64,000 nucleotides of DNA from Paenibacillus sp. ACRRX (lineage in GTDB: Bacteria > Bacillota > Bacilli > Paenibacillales > Paenibacillaceae): contig NZ_JAKRNK010000004.1 of the NCBI RefSeq assembly GCF_022346885.1, forward strand, positions 1-64,000, given 5' to 3'. How positions within the stretch are numbered: position 1 is the first letter of the stretch; every line of letters begins with the position of its first letter. A model generated the notes under the pieces. The model saw only the letters and a list, made by a program, of their open reading frames with translations. It did no database searches and was not told the DNA's origin. The translations under genes and the position numbers were made by a program. This document shows positions 1 to 7,916 of this stretch, in pieces.

Positions 1-85
1 AGCACCTCATCAACTCCGCTCGACTTGCATGTATTAGGCACGCCGCCAGCGTTCGTCCTGAGCCAGGATCAAACTCTCCATTAAA
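1..85 (-). rRNA. rrs: 16S ribosomal RNA, 5' end only
   Basis: The reverse complement reads the conserved bacterial 16S start (AGAGTTTGATCCTGGCTCAG, then the GGCGTGCCTAATACATGCAA region). The gene runs off the left edge of the window, so only about the first 85 bases are present. The exact mature 5' end is estimated by similarity to other Bacillales. It is preceded on the same strand by a leader and tandem promoters. Confidence 0.97.
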
Positions 86-191
86 GTGTTTGACTTGCTC
101 ATTGTATTGCTGACGAGATAAATCTCGTGATTCTTAACATTCCCGTTCAATGCGCTTCATGATCAAGATCATGTCCTTCATTCAACGTTGC

Positions 192-217
192 TCGTTGTTC
201 AGTTTTCAAAGAACAAT
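192..217 (-). promoter_or_regulatory. rRNA leader boxA-like antitermination element
   Basis: On the minus strand the leader between promoter P2 and 16S reads TTCTTTGAAAACTGAAC, the boxA-like sequence typical of Bacillales rRNA leaders. It probably recruits Nus factors and takes part in pre-rRNA processing. Assigned by motif and position only. Confidence 0.5.
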
Positions 218-264
218 TGTAAGTTACTTTCTTTTCTTCACCGCCGTTCAGCGGCGACTTAACT

Positions 265-294
265 AATATAACACATCAACCATTTCAAGGTCAA
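265..294 (-). promoter_or_regulatory. rRNA operon promoter P2
   Basis: The minus strand shows TTGACC, an 18-base spacer and TATATT, pointing towards the 16S gene about 180 bases downstream. The strong hexamers and position fit the proximal promoter of a tandem rrn pair. Confidence 0.65.
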
Positions 295-377
295 GCACTT
301 TTTTAAAAGAAAGTTGTAAGCCGAATTTCATCTTACATCTATTCTGCTTGCCCCGCCTATTTCATCGGCGGAAAATT

Positions 378-407
378 AATATACCATATTAGGCTATGCT
401 TTTGCAA
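378..407 (-). promoter_or_regulatory. rRNA operon promoter P1
   Basis: The minus strand shows TTGCAA, an 18-base spacer and TATATT. It lies about 110 bases upstream of P2 in the same direction, the usual tandem arrangement of Bacillus rRNA promoters. Confidence 0.55.
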
Positions 408-493
408 GAATTCTATAAAAGTTTATTGACTGGCTAATCTGACGCTGTATCCCAGCGTCATCCCTGCCCACCTTGCTGATTAGTTTAAAACTC

Positions 494-658
494 TTAGATA
501 ATTGCCACGTCAGTCCAACAAACAAAAAGCATAGCCCTTGTCCCTACCTTGCAATCCTGAGCCTCTTGATCATGAAAGACATCCTCATCCACAATTAATG
601 TTTCGTGAATGTCAGCCCACTCATACTGGAAACCTGCCGCCCCTACAACTAAATTCAT
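494..658 (-). CDS. Small unrecognised ORF, possibly a gene remnant
   Basis: A 54-codon open frame starting with ATG (MNLVVGAAGFQYEWADIHET at its N-terminus) and ending TAA. There is no good ribosome binding site, and the open frame continues a few codons upstream of the ATG to a stop. Codon use looks protein-like, but I do not recognise the family. It may belong with the open frame at 878-1096 as pieces of one decayed gene between hflX and the rRNA operon. The rest of 408-1110 shows nothing else I can support apart from a perfect 8-bp inverted repeat at 440-460. Confidence 0.2.
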   Translation of the reverse strand: MNLVVGAAGFQYEWADIHETLIVDEDVFHDQEAQDCKVGTRAMLFVCWTDVAII

Positions 659-877
659 GACAATCGATGTTTCATCGGAAAACTAGACTAGATTGCCTCT
701 CGCTTTACTCGAACGTAAAACAATTTACACACAGCCTACCGCCACCATATTCTTCAGCCCGTAGCCGTAGGAGGGATGTCTTTTCTACTCAGGTATTCGA
801 TTTAGGTTTTCGATCAATACGTGTATCAGGCTCAGCTATAATTAAGCATGGACATTACAACTAGATAACAATCTACT

Positions 878-1096
878 TTATATAGAAGAATTCGACAAGG
901 GGAGTTCCGATACATAATGCTCACTATCTATGGGATGACTGACATCTTCTAATGAAAGAAGCTCGTTCCTAATCACCACCATAACCTCACCGACCTTAAA
1001 CACTAATGTCGACAAAGTCGGATAGTCTGGCACAACATACAGTTTATTGGGGCATAATGGATCTGATGGATAGCTAGCTAAAACGTTTAGATTTAA
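878..1096 (-). pseudogene. Open frame without start codon, likely decayed gene
   Basis: The minus strand carries 72 sense codons between a TGA and a TAA, including PNKLYVVPDYPTLSTLVFKV and a stretch ending in ELPLSNSSI. It has no in-frame start near its head and no ribosome binding site, but the composition is protein-like. I do not recognise the family. It sits just downstream of the hflX terminator and may be the remains of a gene broken up between hflX and the rRNA operon. A chance open frame cannot be excluded. Confidence 0.22.
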
Positions 1097-1114
1097 TCAA
1101 GCTCCAACATAAAG

Positions 1115-1151
1115 CAGCCGCCATATGACACTTTTCGTCACATGGCGGCTT
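1115..1151 (-). terminator. Terminator downstream of hflX
   Basis: The minus strand forms a strong hairpin (GCCGCCAT paired with ATGGCGGC, extended by GTGAC/TGTCA, GAAA-type loop) 13 bases after the hflX stop. The following T tract is short (GCTTTATG), so termination may be imperfect. Confidence 0.6.
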
Positions 1152-1163
1152 CCTCATTTCATC

Positions 1164-2444
1164 CTATTCCTGTACAACCAAGTGCTCGAACTTCATGTAA
1201 TCACTAGTTCTGCACTCCAGCGTTAACTTTGTGCCATCAGACTCATAGCTGGTATCCTGCACATGGGCGTTCTCATTTAAATACGATACCAGTTGACCTT
1301 GATCATAAGGAATCAGCATCATACATTGAACGTAGTCTTTGAAAATATGTTGGCGGATCATACTAATCAGTTCATCGATCCCCCATTTCTTTTTCGCAGA
1401 GATGTGAACCCTATCGGTATTTGGATCGTTGTCCGGCACAGAGTCTTCCTTCAAGTCCACCTTATTGAAGACATACACCATAGGGATTTCTTCAATACCA
1501 ATCGCTTTTAACGTTTCATTTGTGATGCGAATGTGCTGCTCATACTCCGGATTCGAACAATCGACCACATGAAGAAGCAAATCTGCTTCGCTAACCTCCT
1601 CCAATGTAGAACGGAATGCCTTCACAAGATGATGTGGGAGTTTACTAACAAAGCCTACCGTATCCGTAAGCAGGAAGTTTTTATTGCCCTCCAACTCAAT
1701 GCTGCGTACGGAAGTTTCAAGTGTGGCAAAGAGCATATTTTTCTCAAACACAAATTTGTCTTTAGTCTCTGTATACAGTTCAACCAGCGCATTCATCACG
1801 GTAGACTTTCCTGCATTCGTATAACCAACTAGCGATACGACCGGCATGCCCGTCTTCTTGCGTTTCTTACGCTGGGTCTGGCGATGTGCAACCAGAACTT
1901 CTAACTCTTTGTTTAGTATCGTGATCTTCTCTTCAATTCTGCGACGATCCAACTCAAGCTTTTTCTCCCCAACACCCTTATTCTTGGTGCCTACGCCACC
2001 ACCCTGACGACCAAGCGATTCACGGAGACCGACAAGACGAGGCAGCAAATATTGAAGCTGAGCCACTTCCACTTGAAGTTGGGCCTCCCTCGTTCTTGCG
2101 CGTTCACCAAATATATCTAAGATGAGAATCGTGCGGTCAATAACCTTTACATCTAAGTCTGATTCTAAGTTGCGAATCTGTGAAGGTGAAAGTTCGTCAT
2201 TAAAAATAACAAGATTGCCGCCTTGCGCCTCCAACATCGCAGTAACGTCCTGAAGTTTGCCTGTACCAATATAATGAGACGTGTTCACACGGCTTAAATT
2301 TTGCGTCACAGTGCCTACAACTTCTACGTTGCACGCTTCCGCTAAATTAGCCAGCTCCTCCATTGAATATTCAAAGTCCTGCTGATGATTCAGATTAACA
2401 CCAACAATAACCGCTTTCTGCTGCTGCTCCATTAATTGTTCCAT
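1164..2444 (-). CDS. hflX: HflX, ribosome-associated GTPase
   Basis: HflX binds the 50S subunit and splits stalled or hibernating ribosomes in a nucleotide-dependent way; some relatives give resistance to macrolides and lincosamides. Visible features are the N-terminal HflX domain, a Gly-rich linker (GRQGGGVGTKNKG) with a Lys/Arg-rich helix pair, then the G domain: P-loop GYTNAGKST, G3 DTVGF and G4 NKVD. I chose the start at 2444 (426 aa) because GGGGG lies 10 bases upstream; an in-frame ATG 15 codons earlier falls inside the upstream terminator. It is monocistronic, with its own terminator at 1115-1151. The long leader with short ORFs and hairpins suggests attenuation (see findings). The identification is secure; a resistance role is only a possibility. 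Confidence 0.95.
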   Translation of the reverse strand: MEQLMEQQQKAVIVGVNLNHQQDFEYSMEELANLAEACNVEVVGTVTQNLSRVNTSHYIGTGKLQDVTAMLEAQGGNLVIFNDELSPSQIRNLESDLDVKVIDRTILILDIFGERARTREAQLQVEVAQLQYLLPRLVGLRESLGRQGGGVGTKNKGVGEKKLELDRRRIEEKITILNKELEVLVAHRQTQRKKRKKTGMPVVSLVGYTNAGKSTVMNALVELYTETKDKFVFEKNMLFATLETSVRSIELEGNKNFLLTDTVGFVSKLPHHLVKAFRSTLEEVSEADLLLHVVDCSNPEYEQHIRITNETLKAIGIEEIPMVYVFNKVDLKEDSVPDNDPNTDRVHISAKKKWGIDELISMIRQHIFKDYVQCMMLIPYDQGQLVSYLNENAHVQDTSYESDGTKLTLECRTSDYMKFEHLVVQE

Positions 2445-2487
2445 AAATGAAATCCCCCGTTCTTGTTCTAGTATGCAAATTAAACGC

Positions 2488-2513
2488 AAAAAAACACAGA
2501 CCTCTGGCCTGTG
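2488..2513 (-). terminator. Leader terminator (attenuator) before hflX
   Basis: The minus strand reads CACAGGCC, loop AGA, GGTCTGTG, then seven Ts: an 8-bp stem with one G-U pair and a textbook intrinsic terminator. It lies only 43 bases upstream of the hflX start and inside its only plausible transcript, so it probably acts as an attenuator. A CTGTG at 2552-2556 (minus strand) could pair with the CACAG half of the stem as an antiterminator; that pairing is inference. Confidence 0.75.
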
Positions 2514-2623
2514 CAGTAAGTAAAAGGGAATAAATCATTGCGCGTGACGTCCACAGTCACATTTAGCTGCTTCACACATCCGTAAATGGAACAAACCTAA
2601 TTAACGGACAGAACATCAATCAG

Positions 2624-2698
2624 TTAGATGACAGCATCACTAGGCAGTGGCTGAACTCGACGAGGCGGCAATGCAAAGCCTCCCCTTTGAGTAGTCAT
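2624..2698 (-). CDS. Putative leader peptide upstream of hflX (24 aa, or 15 aa from an internal TTG)
   Basis: A short frame, ATG to TAA, encoding a Pro- and Arg-rich peptide whose centre is LPPRRVQPLPSDAVI. An excellent Shine-Dalgarno (AAAGGGGAGG) lies inside the frame, 7 bases before an in-phase TTG at 2671, so the 15-residue form may be the real product. The frame overlaps a possible branched RNA fold: GATGAC/GTCATC closes a junction containing GAGGC/GCCTC and CACT/AGTG stems. It ends 111 bases before the attenuator. Diprolyl codons are known to slow ribosomes, which suits a ribosome-sensing leader. The coding role is inferred; I know of no homologue. Confidence 0.45.
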   Translation of the reverse strand: MTTQRGGFALPPRRVQPLPSDAVI

Positions 2699-2704
2699 CC
2701 TATA

Positions 2705-2721
2705 TCAACTATATCAGTTGA
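2705..2721. promoter_or_regulatory. Palindrome TCAACT-N5-AGTTGA in the hflX leader
   Basis: A perfect 6-bp inverted repeat with a 5-base spacer directly upstream of the leader ORF. It overlaps TTGTCA and TATAGT/TATAGG promoter-like hexamers on the minus strand, so it could be an operator over an internal hflX promoter. No regulator can be assigned. Confidence 0.3.
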
Positions 2722-2751
2722 CAACGACCTGTAACGCACCATTAACTCCAA

Positions 2752-2886
2752 TCACACCTCGACACCATATTTGCACTGAAACATGAACATATTCTTACTT
2801 GGACATGCGCGCTTCCGCAGCAACCCCCAAGCATCCCGATTACGTTCACAATTGTGGTATCGAAGTCGACTGATTTCGTTCATCAT
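2752..2886 (-). CDS. Possible 44-aa ORF in the hflX upstream region
   Basis: ATG-ATG to TGA, including ISRLRYHNCERNRDAWGLLR. A small GTGAAA/TTTCAC hairpin precedes it and there is no convincing ribosome binding site. I do not recognise it. It lies between the two terminator-like hairpins of the hflX leader region. It may be non-coding; recorded because the 820-base gap upstream of hflX is otherwise unexplained. Confidence 0.15.
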   Translation of the reverse strand: MMNEISRLRYHNCERNRDAWGLLRKRACPSKNMFMFQCKYGVEV

Positions 2887-2915
2887 GTGAAAATTTCACT
2901 ATTCTAAGGCATAGC

Positions 2916-2946
2916 AAAAGAGGGCAGGTTCGTCCCTCGCCCTCTC
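2916..2946 (-). terminator. Second terminator-like hairpin upstream of hflX
   Basis: The minus strand pairs AGAGGGC with GCCCTCT across a 13-base loop and continues with TTTTGC. It could end the adenine deaminase operon 320 bases upstream, or attenuate a transcript starting near 3140 that carries the 21-codon ORF at 3039-3104. Confidence 0.45.
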
Positions 2947-3038
2947 TTGTCGCACTTGTATGACATAACAAGGTTTCCTTAAAAATAGGCAGACCAATCC
3001 CGATTACTCCGCACACAGGCAGAGCCATTGAGCACTAT

Positions 3039-3104
3039 TCAGTTAGTGACAAATGTGTTCAATCGGATTCTTCCTGAAAGGAAGATAGCTGCCATATTAA
3101 TCAT
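3039..3104 (-). CDS. Putative 21-aa leader peptide with strong RBS
   Basis: GGAGGG, six bases, then ATG starts a 21-codon frame (MINMAAIFLSGRIRLNTF and three more residues) ending TGA. Upstream on the same strand is an AT-rich promoter-like block (TAATAATAA around 3130-3138). Downstream at 2916-2946 is a terminator-like hairpin. Strong ribosome binding site, tiny ORF and hairpin resemble Bacillales attenuators for antibiotic-response genes; the downstream gene would be hflX. The function is inferred from layout only. Confidence 0.4.
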   Translation of the reverse strand: MINMAAIFLSGRIRLNTFVTN

Positions 3105-3268
3105 CGGAAACCCTCCGTTCTCTAAAAGTTATTATTATGTTAGCATATAGTGCCAGTCCAGAGCAAGCTTAATTCTCGTTGAGCAGCCATTGTACTGGAT
3201 GACTCTGAACGAATGCAGCAAGCCAAGTTCCCAAGCAATTTAACTTGCGATGCACGAGCGAACCCTGA

Positions 3269-4987
3269 CTATAATACCAGCGGCACTACTTGGCCCGCAT
3301 GGACATCAATCAAGCCATGATCCGTCAATTTCAGAGACGGACTTACAGGCAAGGAATGCGTGCTGATCGACATAATCGGGTTATAATGCTCATATCCGAT
3401 CGATTCCATCGCTGCACGCAGCTCTTTTACATCCTGTCCGAACTGCTCAAATGGCACTTCGGACAGGATACCGCCCACGGGCAGCGGCACATGCTTTAGC
3501 ACTTCTCCGTCCACAACGACGCAGAAGCCGCCCTGCGTGCCGATAACCGTATTCGCCGCCAGCGCCATATCTGCTGCGCTATGCCCAACAACCAGCAGGT
3601 TGTGGTTGTCATGTGAATACGTTGTTGCGATCGCGCCGCGCTTGATCGTATTTCCCGTGATAAGGCCGTAGCCACGCTGACCATTTTTGCCGTACCGTTC
3701 AAATGTCGCCACCAGCCCACAAGTACTATTCTCCCATTGCAGCTCGCTGCTGGTCACTTGAACCTCGTGGTGGAGCTCATTTGTATTGGTCGTGCCGTTG
3801 ACCACTTCCATGACCCGGCACGTATGCATTCCATCGGCAACTTCCACATTGACGATGAAGTCGGCTGCCGTCAGCTTGTTCAGCTTCACACTTTCATAAA
3901 AGTGCTGCGGGAACTGCCCCAGTTCCTGTTGCTGCAACGTTTGCTGAGCCGCATCATATACAAGTACACCGCGTTTATATACGGAATCAATCGTAAACTC
4001 ATTCAAATCAGACAGCAGCACAAAGTCCGCGATCTTATTCGGACCGATCGCTCCACGGTCATGAAGCTGCATGCGACGGGCCGATGTGTATGTCGCAGCG
4101 TAAATAGCCCGCTCTGGACTCATGCCCATTTTGATCGCTTTGCGCACAAGATGATTCAAATGACCATCCGCTACAAAGGAATCGGCCATTACGTCGTCTG
4201 TCACAAAACAAAACAGCTCCGCAACATCCTGCTCGATTAATACCTGCATAATGTCAGGACGCATAGCCTTCTCTTGAATCTCTACAAAACATCCACTCCG
4301 CATCCGATCCAGCATACTGTCTACTTCTTGCTCCGTATGATCCGAATCCACCCCCGCAAACATAAAACGGGCTAGATCCAGATCCACCAACTTTTTCGGC
4401 GTATGCCCTTCAATAACTACATGCGGATAGTTATCGCGAAAATGCCGTAATATCCGATTCGTCTTGCCATTTGGATCATTTAACACGGCATATGAATCCA
4501 TAATCTCACCAAGGCAGATCACGCGATCTTGCTGCATCAGCTTGTCGATATCTGCCACATCAATTTCCCCGCCTGTCGTCTCTAACGACGTGGCTGGCAC
4601 CGAGCTCGGAATCGCGTACAATATGTCAGCTTCGCAGCCTTGGCTAGCATCGATCATTGCCTGTACCCCTTCAAGGCCAAATACATTAGCCATCTCATGC
4701 GGCTCCGACACTACAGTTGTAACCCCATTTTTCAAAATACCGTGGGAAAATGTCTTAGGTGTGATCATAGAACTTTCGATATGCAGGTGAATATCAACCA
4801 AACCGGGAACCATGTGTCGCCCGCGTCCATCTAGAATTTCAGCGGCTGCAAATTTCTCTTCTCCACGAGCACCAACATACAGAAAGCGGCCATCCAACAC
4901 AGCTACGTTACCCTGAATAAATTGTTTCATATATACGTTGTAGACTTGAACGTCCTTAATGAGCAGATCGATGTTCACCTCATGCAC
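3269..4987 (-). CDS. adeC: Adenine deaminase
   Basis: This enzyme converts adenine to hypoxanthine and ammonia in cytoplasmic purine salvage. The 572-residue length is normal for the AdeC/Ade amidohydrolase family. The metal site DIHLHIESSM is visible near residues 64-73, followed by EPHEMANVFG, GHTPKK and VTDDVMADSF, and a C-terminal adenine-deaminase domain rich in GGF/GGI segments. The annotated ATG has GGGG only three bases upstream; an in-frame GTG three codons later (4978) is better spaced and may be the true start. It is the last gene of a six-gene minus-strand operon, 29 bases after the ABC ATPase, so it should act on purines brought in by that transporter. Control is expected from the PurR-type operator at about 10.2 kb. 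Confidence 0.93.
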   Translation of the reverse strand: MHEVNIDLLIKDVQVYNVYMKQFIQGNVAVLDGRFLYVGARGEEKFAAAEILDGRGRHMVPGLVDIHLHIESSMITPKTFSHGILKNGVTTVVSEPHEMANVFGLEGVQAMIDASQGCEADILYAIPSSVPATSLETTGGEIDVADIDKLMQQDRVICLGEIMDSYAVLNDPNGKTNRILRHFRDNYPHVVIEGHTPKKLVDLDLARFMFAGVDSDHTEQEVDSMLDRMRSGCFVEIQEKAMRPDIMQVLIEQDVAELFCFVTDDVMADSFVADGHLNHLVRKAIKMGMSPERAIYAATYTSARRMQLHDRGAIGPNKIADFVLLSDLNEFTIDSVYKRGVLVYDAAQQTLQQQELGQFPQHFYESVKLNKLTAADFIVNVEVADGMHTCRVMEVVNGTTNTNELHHEVQVTSSELQWENSTCGLVATFERYGKNGQRGYGLITGNTIKRGAIATTYSHDNHNLLVVGHSAADMALAANTVIGTQGGFCVVVDGEVLKHVPLPVGGILSEVPFEQFGQDVKELRAAMESIGYEHYNPIMSISTHSLPVSPSLKLTDHGLIDVHAGQVVPLVL

Positions 4988-5016
4988 CCCTTCAGCAGTA
5001 ATATAAAGTTCTTTCG

Positions 5017-6126
5017 TTACACCGACGTCCGCACGAGCACTACCTTCTCCTTCGGCAGTACCAACTTCACTTCCGCACCGCGGTCAAACGCTTCCTCCAT
5101 CTCACGGTTTACCGTAAAGTCACCGAGTGGGGTCTCCACTTCATATTGATAGCTGCGGCCAAGGAACGTGCTGATCTTCACTTTTCCCGCAATCATGTTA
5201 TAGCCCGCATCTAGCTCTTCCGCTGTTAATCCGCCGACTCCATCCACCAGTTCTCCGTCCGTGACAACAAGCAAGTCATCGGGACGAATCGCTGCTTTCA
5301 TGCTGTCCGTGATCGGATGCCCGGATCGATGAACTAGCTTAATTTTTGTGCCGTGCTCGCCAAAGAGCGACACTTGCGCCCCCTCCTGGCTCATCTGTTG
5401 AATATCAATAAAGTTGTTAAACCCGATAAATCGAGCGACAAACTCTGTTGTTGGATATTTATAAATAGTTGCTGGCGCGTCTAATTGTTCGATAACACCT
5501 TTGTTCATAATCGCCACTTTATCCGAGATAGAGAAACACTCTTCTTGATCATGAGAGACGTATACCGTCGTAATGCCAAGCTGCTTCTGGATGCGGCGAA
5601 TCTCCACACGCATATTCACACGCAGGTTGGCGTCCAAGTTGCTAAGCGGTTCGTCAAACAGCAGCAGATCAGGTTGGATCACGAGCGCACGGGCAATCGC
5701 GACACGTTGGCGCTGACCACCTGACAGCTCGCCTGGGTAGCGCTTCTCGAACCCTTGCAGGCTGACAACATCAAGCATAGCGTGAACTTTTTTGTCTATC
5801 TCCGCCTTATTCGCCTTACGCAGACGCAGTCCATAAGCAACGTTATCAAACACCGTCATGTGCGGAAACAGGGCATAGCTCTGGAACACAAACCCAAAAT
5901 TGCGCTTATTGACCGGAACACGCGTGTAATCCTTACTATCGAACATAAACTTGCCATCCTTTGCTTCCAAGAATCCCGCAATTAGGCGAAGCGTTGTCGT
6001 CTTGCCGCAGCCAGATGGTCCGAGCAAGGAGATAAGCTCTCCCTTCTCGATATTTAGATTGAAGTTTTCCAGAATTAGATTTTTCTCATAGGCTACCGAT
6101 ATATTTTGAAGTGATAACAGTTCCAC
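5017..6126 (-). CDS. PotA-like ABC transporter ATPase
   Basis: ATP-hydrolysing subunit of the importer encoded by the next upstream genes. Walker A GPSGCGKT lies near residues 36-43, the signature LSGGQRQR near 136-143, Walker B LLLFDEPLS near 156-164 and the H-loop histidine in YVSHDQEE. A C-terminal TOBE-type region follows (about residues 285-369), as in PotA, FbpC and related importers. The start is GTG with GGAGGG nine bases upstream. It follows the second permease by 68 bases and precedes adeC by 29 bases. By sequence alone it would be called spermidine/putrescine or iron(III) type. The nucleoside hydrolase and adenine deaminase in the same operon point instead to a purine substrate; that reassignment is inference. 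Confidence 0.9.
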   Translation of the reverse strand: MELLSLQNISVAYEKNLILENFNLNIEKGELISLLGPSGCGKTTTLRLIAGFLEAKDGKFMFDSKDYTRVPVNKRNFGFVFQSYALFPHMTVFDNVAYGLRLRKANKAEIDKKVHAMLDVVSLQGFEKRYPGELSGGQRQRVAIARALVIQPDLLLFDEPLSNLDANLRVNMRVEIRRIQKQLGITTVYVSHDQEECFSISDKVAIMNKGVIEQLDAPATIYKYPTTEFVARFIGFNNFIDIQQMSQEGAQVSLFGEHGTKIKLVHRSGHPITDSMKAAIRPDDLLVVTDGELVDGVGGLTAEELDAGYNMIAGKVKISTFLGRSYQYEVETPLGDFTVNREMEEAFDRGAEVKLVLPKEKVVLVRTSV

Positions 6127-6194
6127 GTTGTATTCCCTCCGTTTGTCAGCCGCTATGGTGTAATAGAAACCATCTATCCAAGCCGGTCTGTCGT

Positions 6195-6983
6195 TTATTT
6201 CTTCGTAAAGTAGGACAATCCCATCAAACGTTCGATCAATATCATCAACACGCCTGTCACCACCATTAAGAGCACCGATATGGCCGCAATGGTCGGGTCA
6301 AAATAATTTTCCACGTAGGTCAGCATTTGAATAGGTAGCGTACTAACCCCAGGCCCCGTCATAAATACCGAAATATCTACATTGTTAAACGACTCCAAGA
6401 ACGCAAGCAGCACCCCAGCAATCAAGCCGGATCGTATATTCGGCAGGACAACTGTAAAAAAGGTTTTCAAACGCGAAGCTCCTAGACTCATAGAGGCTTC
6501 TTCAATCGCATAGTCGAAGTTCGACAAGCTTGATGCGATTACACGAATAATAAACGGCAGCATCAGTACTACATGCCCTATGAGCAAGCTGGAATAGATC
6601 GGCAGATCAAATTTAACGACCAGATACTTTAACATCGTAAAGCCAAGTACGACACCCGGAATGAGAATCGGTGATATGAAAATGGAATTTAATAATGCCT
6701 TTCCGCGGAATTCCCCGCGGCTTAACGCGTACGCAGCTGGCACACCCAGCAGAAGTGCGATTATATTACCGATCAATGCCACCACAATCGTGACTTTAAA
6801 TGTCTCCATAAACATATCGACATCAAAAATATTTTGGTACCATCGGAGGGAGAACCCTTCCGGTGGGAATTTGAGTATGGTGCTGTCCCCGAACGACGTA
6901 GCCATAATGATAACCAGCGGTCCGAGGAGGAAAATAAACACAAGTGCCGTAAAGACGGCAAGTCCGCGATGCTTCTCCTTCAT
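6195..6983 (-). CDS. ABC transporter permease, PotC-like
   Basis: Inner-membrane permease of about 262 residues with six predicted hydrophobic segments. It has the EAA loop that contacts the ATPase, EEASMSLGASRLKTFFTVVL followed by PNIRSG, at about residues 160-185. An RBS (AAGGGG) precedes the ATG. It starts five bases after the PotB-like permease stop, so the two are co-translated partners in a heterodimeric channel. Belongs to the polyamine/opine/phosphonate/iron family of binding-protein-dependent permeases; the real substrate is probably a purine compound judging from operon partners. Confidence 0.9.
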   Translation of the reverse strand: MKEKHRGLAVFTALVFIFLLGPLVIIMATSFGDSTILKFPPEGFSLRWYQNIFDVDMFMETFKVTIVVALIGNIIALLLGVPAAYALSRGEFRGKALLNSIFISPILIPGVVLGFTMLKYLVVKFDLPIYSSLLIGHVVLMLPFIIRVIASSLSNFDYAIEEASMSLGASRLKTFFTVVLPNIRSGLIAGVLLAFLESFNNVDISVFMTGPGVSTLPIQMLTYVENYFDPTIAAISVLLMVVTGVLMILIERLMGLSYFTKK

Positions 6984-6988
6984 GTTCG

Positions 6989-7810
6989 TTACCCCTTCGG
7001 ATTTAATTTGCGAGCAAGCTTATTCATCAAGCCAATAATGACAAAGGTAACTACGATCATTACCGTGGCAATGATGGAAGCCATATACCAATCGTTTAAG
7101 GTCATCGCATTCTGATATAGGAAGGTAGCAACAACACGTTGTTTACCACCCAGAAGCTGCGGTGTCGTATAAGCTGTCAGGCTGCCGACGAAGACCAGAA
7201 TACTGCCGACAATTAAGCCAGGAACACACAGCGGCACAATAATATTCATAAAGCCTTTAAGTCGCGATGCTCCTAGACTTTCGGAAGCGTGCAGCAAATC
7301 TCCATCGATATTTTCCATAACACCAACCAACGAAATAATCATAAGCGGCAGAAACAAATGAATGAGACCAATCACCATTGCTGTCGGCGTATATAAAATT
7401 TTGAGAGGTTCATCGATAAGGCCGATGCCCGTCAAGATGTTGTTGACGATACCATTTTTCCCGAGAATGACCATCCAACTGAACGAGCGCACGATTGCGC
7501 TAGTCAAGAGCGGGAACAGGGCAAGCGCCAGCAATATGCCCTTTGTTCTGGCCTTTGTCTTCGAGATGTAATATGCGGTTGGAAATCCAAGCGCGATACA
7601 AACAATTGTAGTTACTACACTTACTTGGAGAGTCGTCCCTAGTATTTTTAAAATATAAGGATCACCTAACAGCTTCACGTACCCTTGGATCGTAAATCCA
7701 CCATCTTGAAAAAATGTCGAACCAATCGTCATAAAGATCGGAACGATCATAAATAAAGTCAGGAACAACAGTCCCGGAAGCATTAAGAGCCATAAATACA
7801 CTTTCTTCAT
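6989..7810 (-). CDS. ABC transporter permease, PotB-like
   Basis: 273-residue inner-membrane protein with an N-terminal membrane segment (LWLLMLPGLLFLTLFMIVPI), further hydrophobic helices, and the EAA loop ASESLGASRLKGFMNIIVPL near residues 175-195. It pairs with the PotC-like permease encoded five bases downstream. An RBS (GGGAGAAGG) precedes the ATG. About 106 bases separate it from the nucleoside hydrolase gene upstream, with no obvious terminator between them. Confidence 0.9.
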   Translation of the reverse strand: MKKVYLWLLMLPGLLFLTLFMIVPIFMTIGSTFFQDGGFTIQGYVKLLGDPYILKILGTTLQVSVVTTIVCIALGFPTAYYISKTKARTKGILLALALFPLLTSAIVRSFSWMVILGKNGIVNNILTGIGLIDEPLKILYTPTAMVIGLIHLFLPLMIISLVGVMENIDGDLLHASESLGASRLKGFMNIIVPLCVPGLIVGSILVFVGSLTAYTTPQLLGGKQRVVATFLYQNAMTLNDWYMASIIATVMIVVTFVIIGLMNKLARKLNPKG

Positions 7811-7916
7811 CGTTGACCTTCTCCCGTTGTCAGAATATCTCTTCGATTGGCGTTGCCTTGTTATTGCTCACACGCTTCTCTAACTACGAGCATGGATGAT
7901 CCGCAGCAGCCAAATC

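Noticed and set aside
440..460. Perfect hairpin TGACGCTG-TATCC-CAGCGTCA as a terminator
   Set aside because: No T tract on either strand; left as an unexplained inverted repeat.
667..864. Plus-strand 65-codon ORF near the rRNA promoters
   Set aside because: No ribosome binding site and no recognisable features; its antisense strand contains the more protein-like fragments.
2540..2700. A magnesium M-box or yybP-ykoY riboswitch before hflX
   Set aside because: Stems are present and AAAGGGGAG is suggestive, but the conserved cores of those classes do not align; the region fits better as a leader ORF plus attenuator.
5017..6126. Annotating the ABC genes as a spermidine/putrescine system
   Set aside because: Family resemblance alone; operon content and PurBoxes point to purines, so the substrate was left open.
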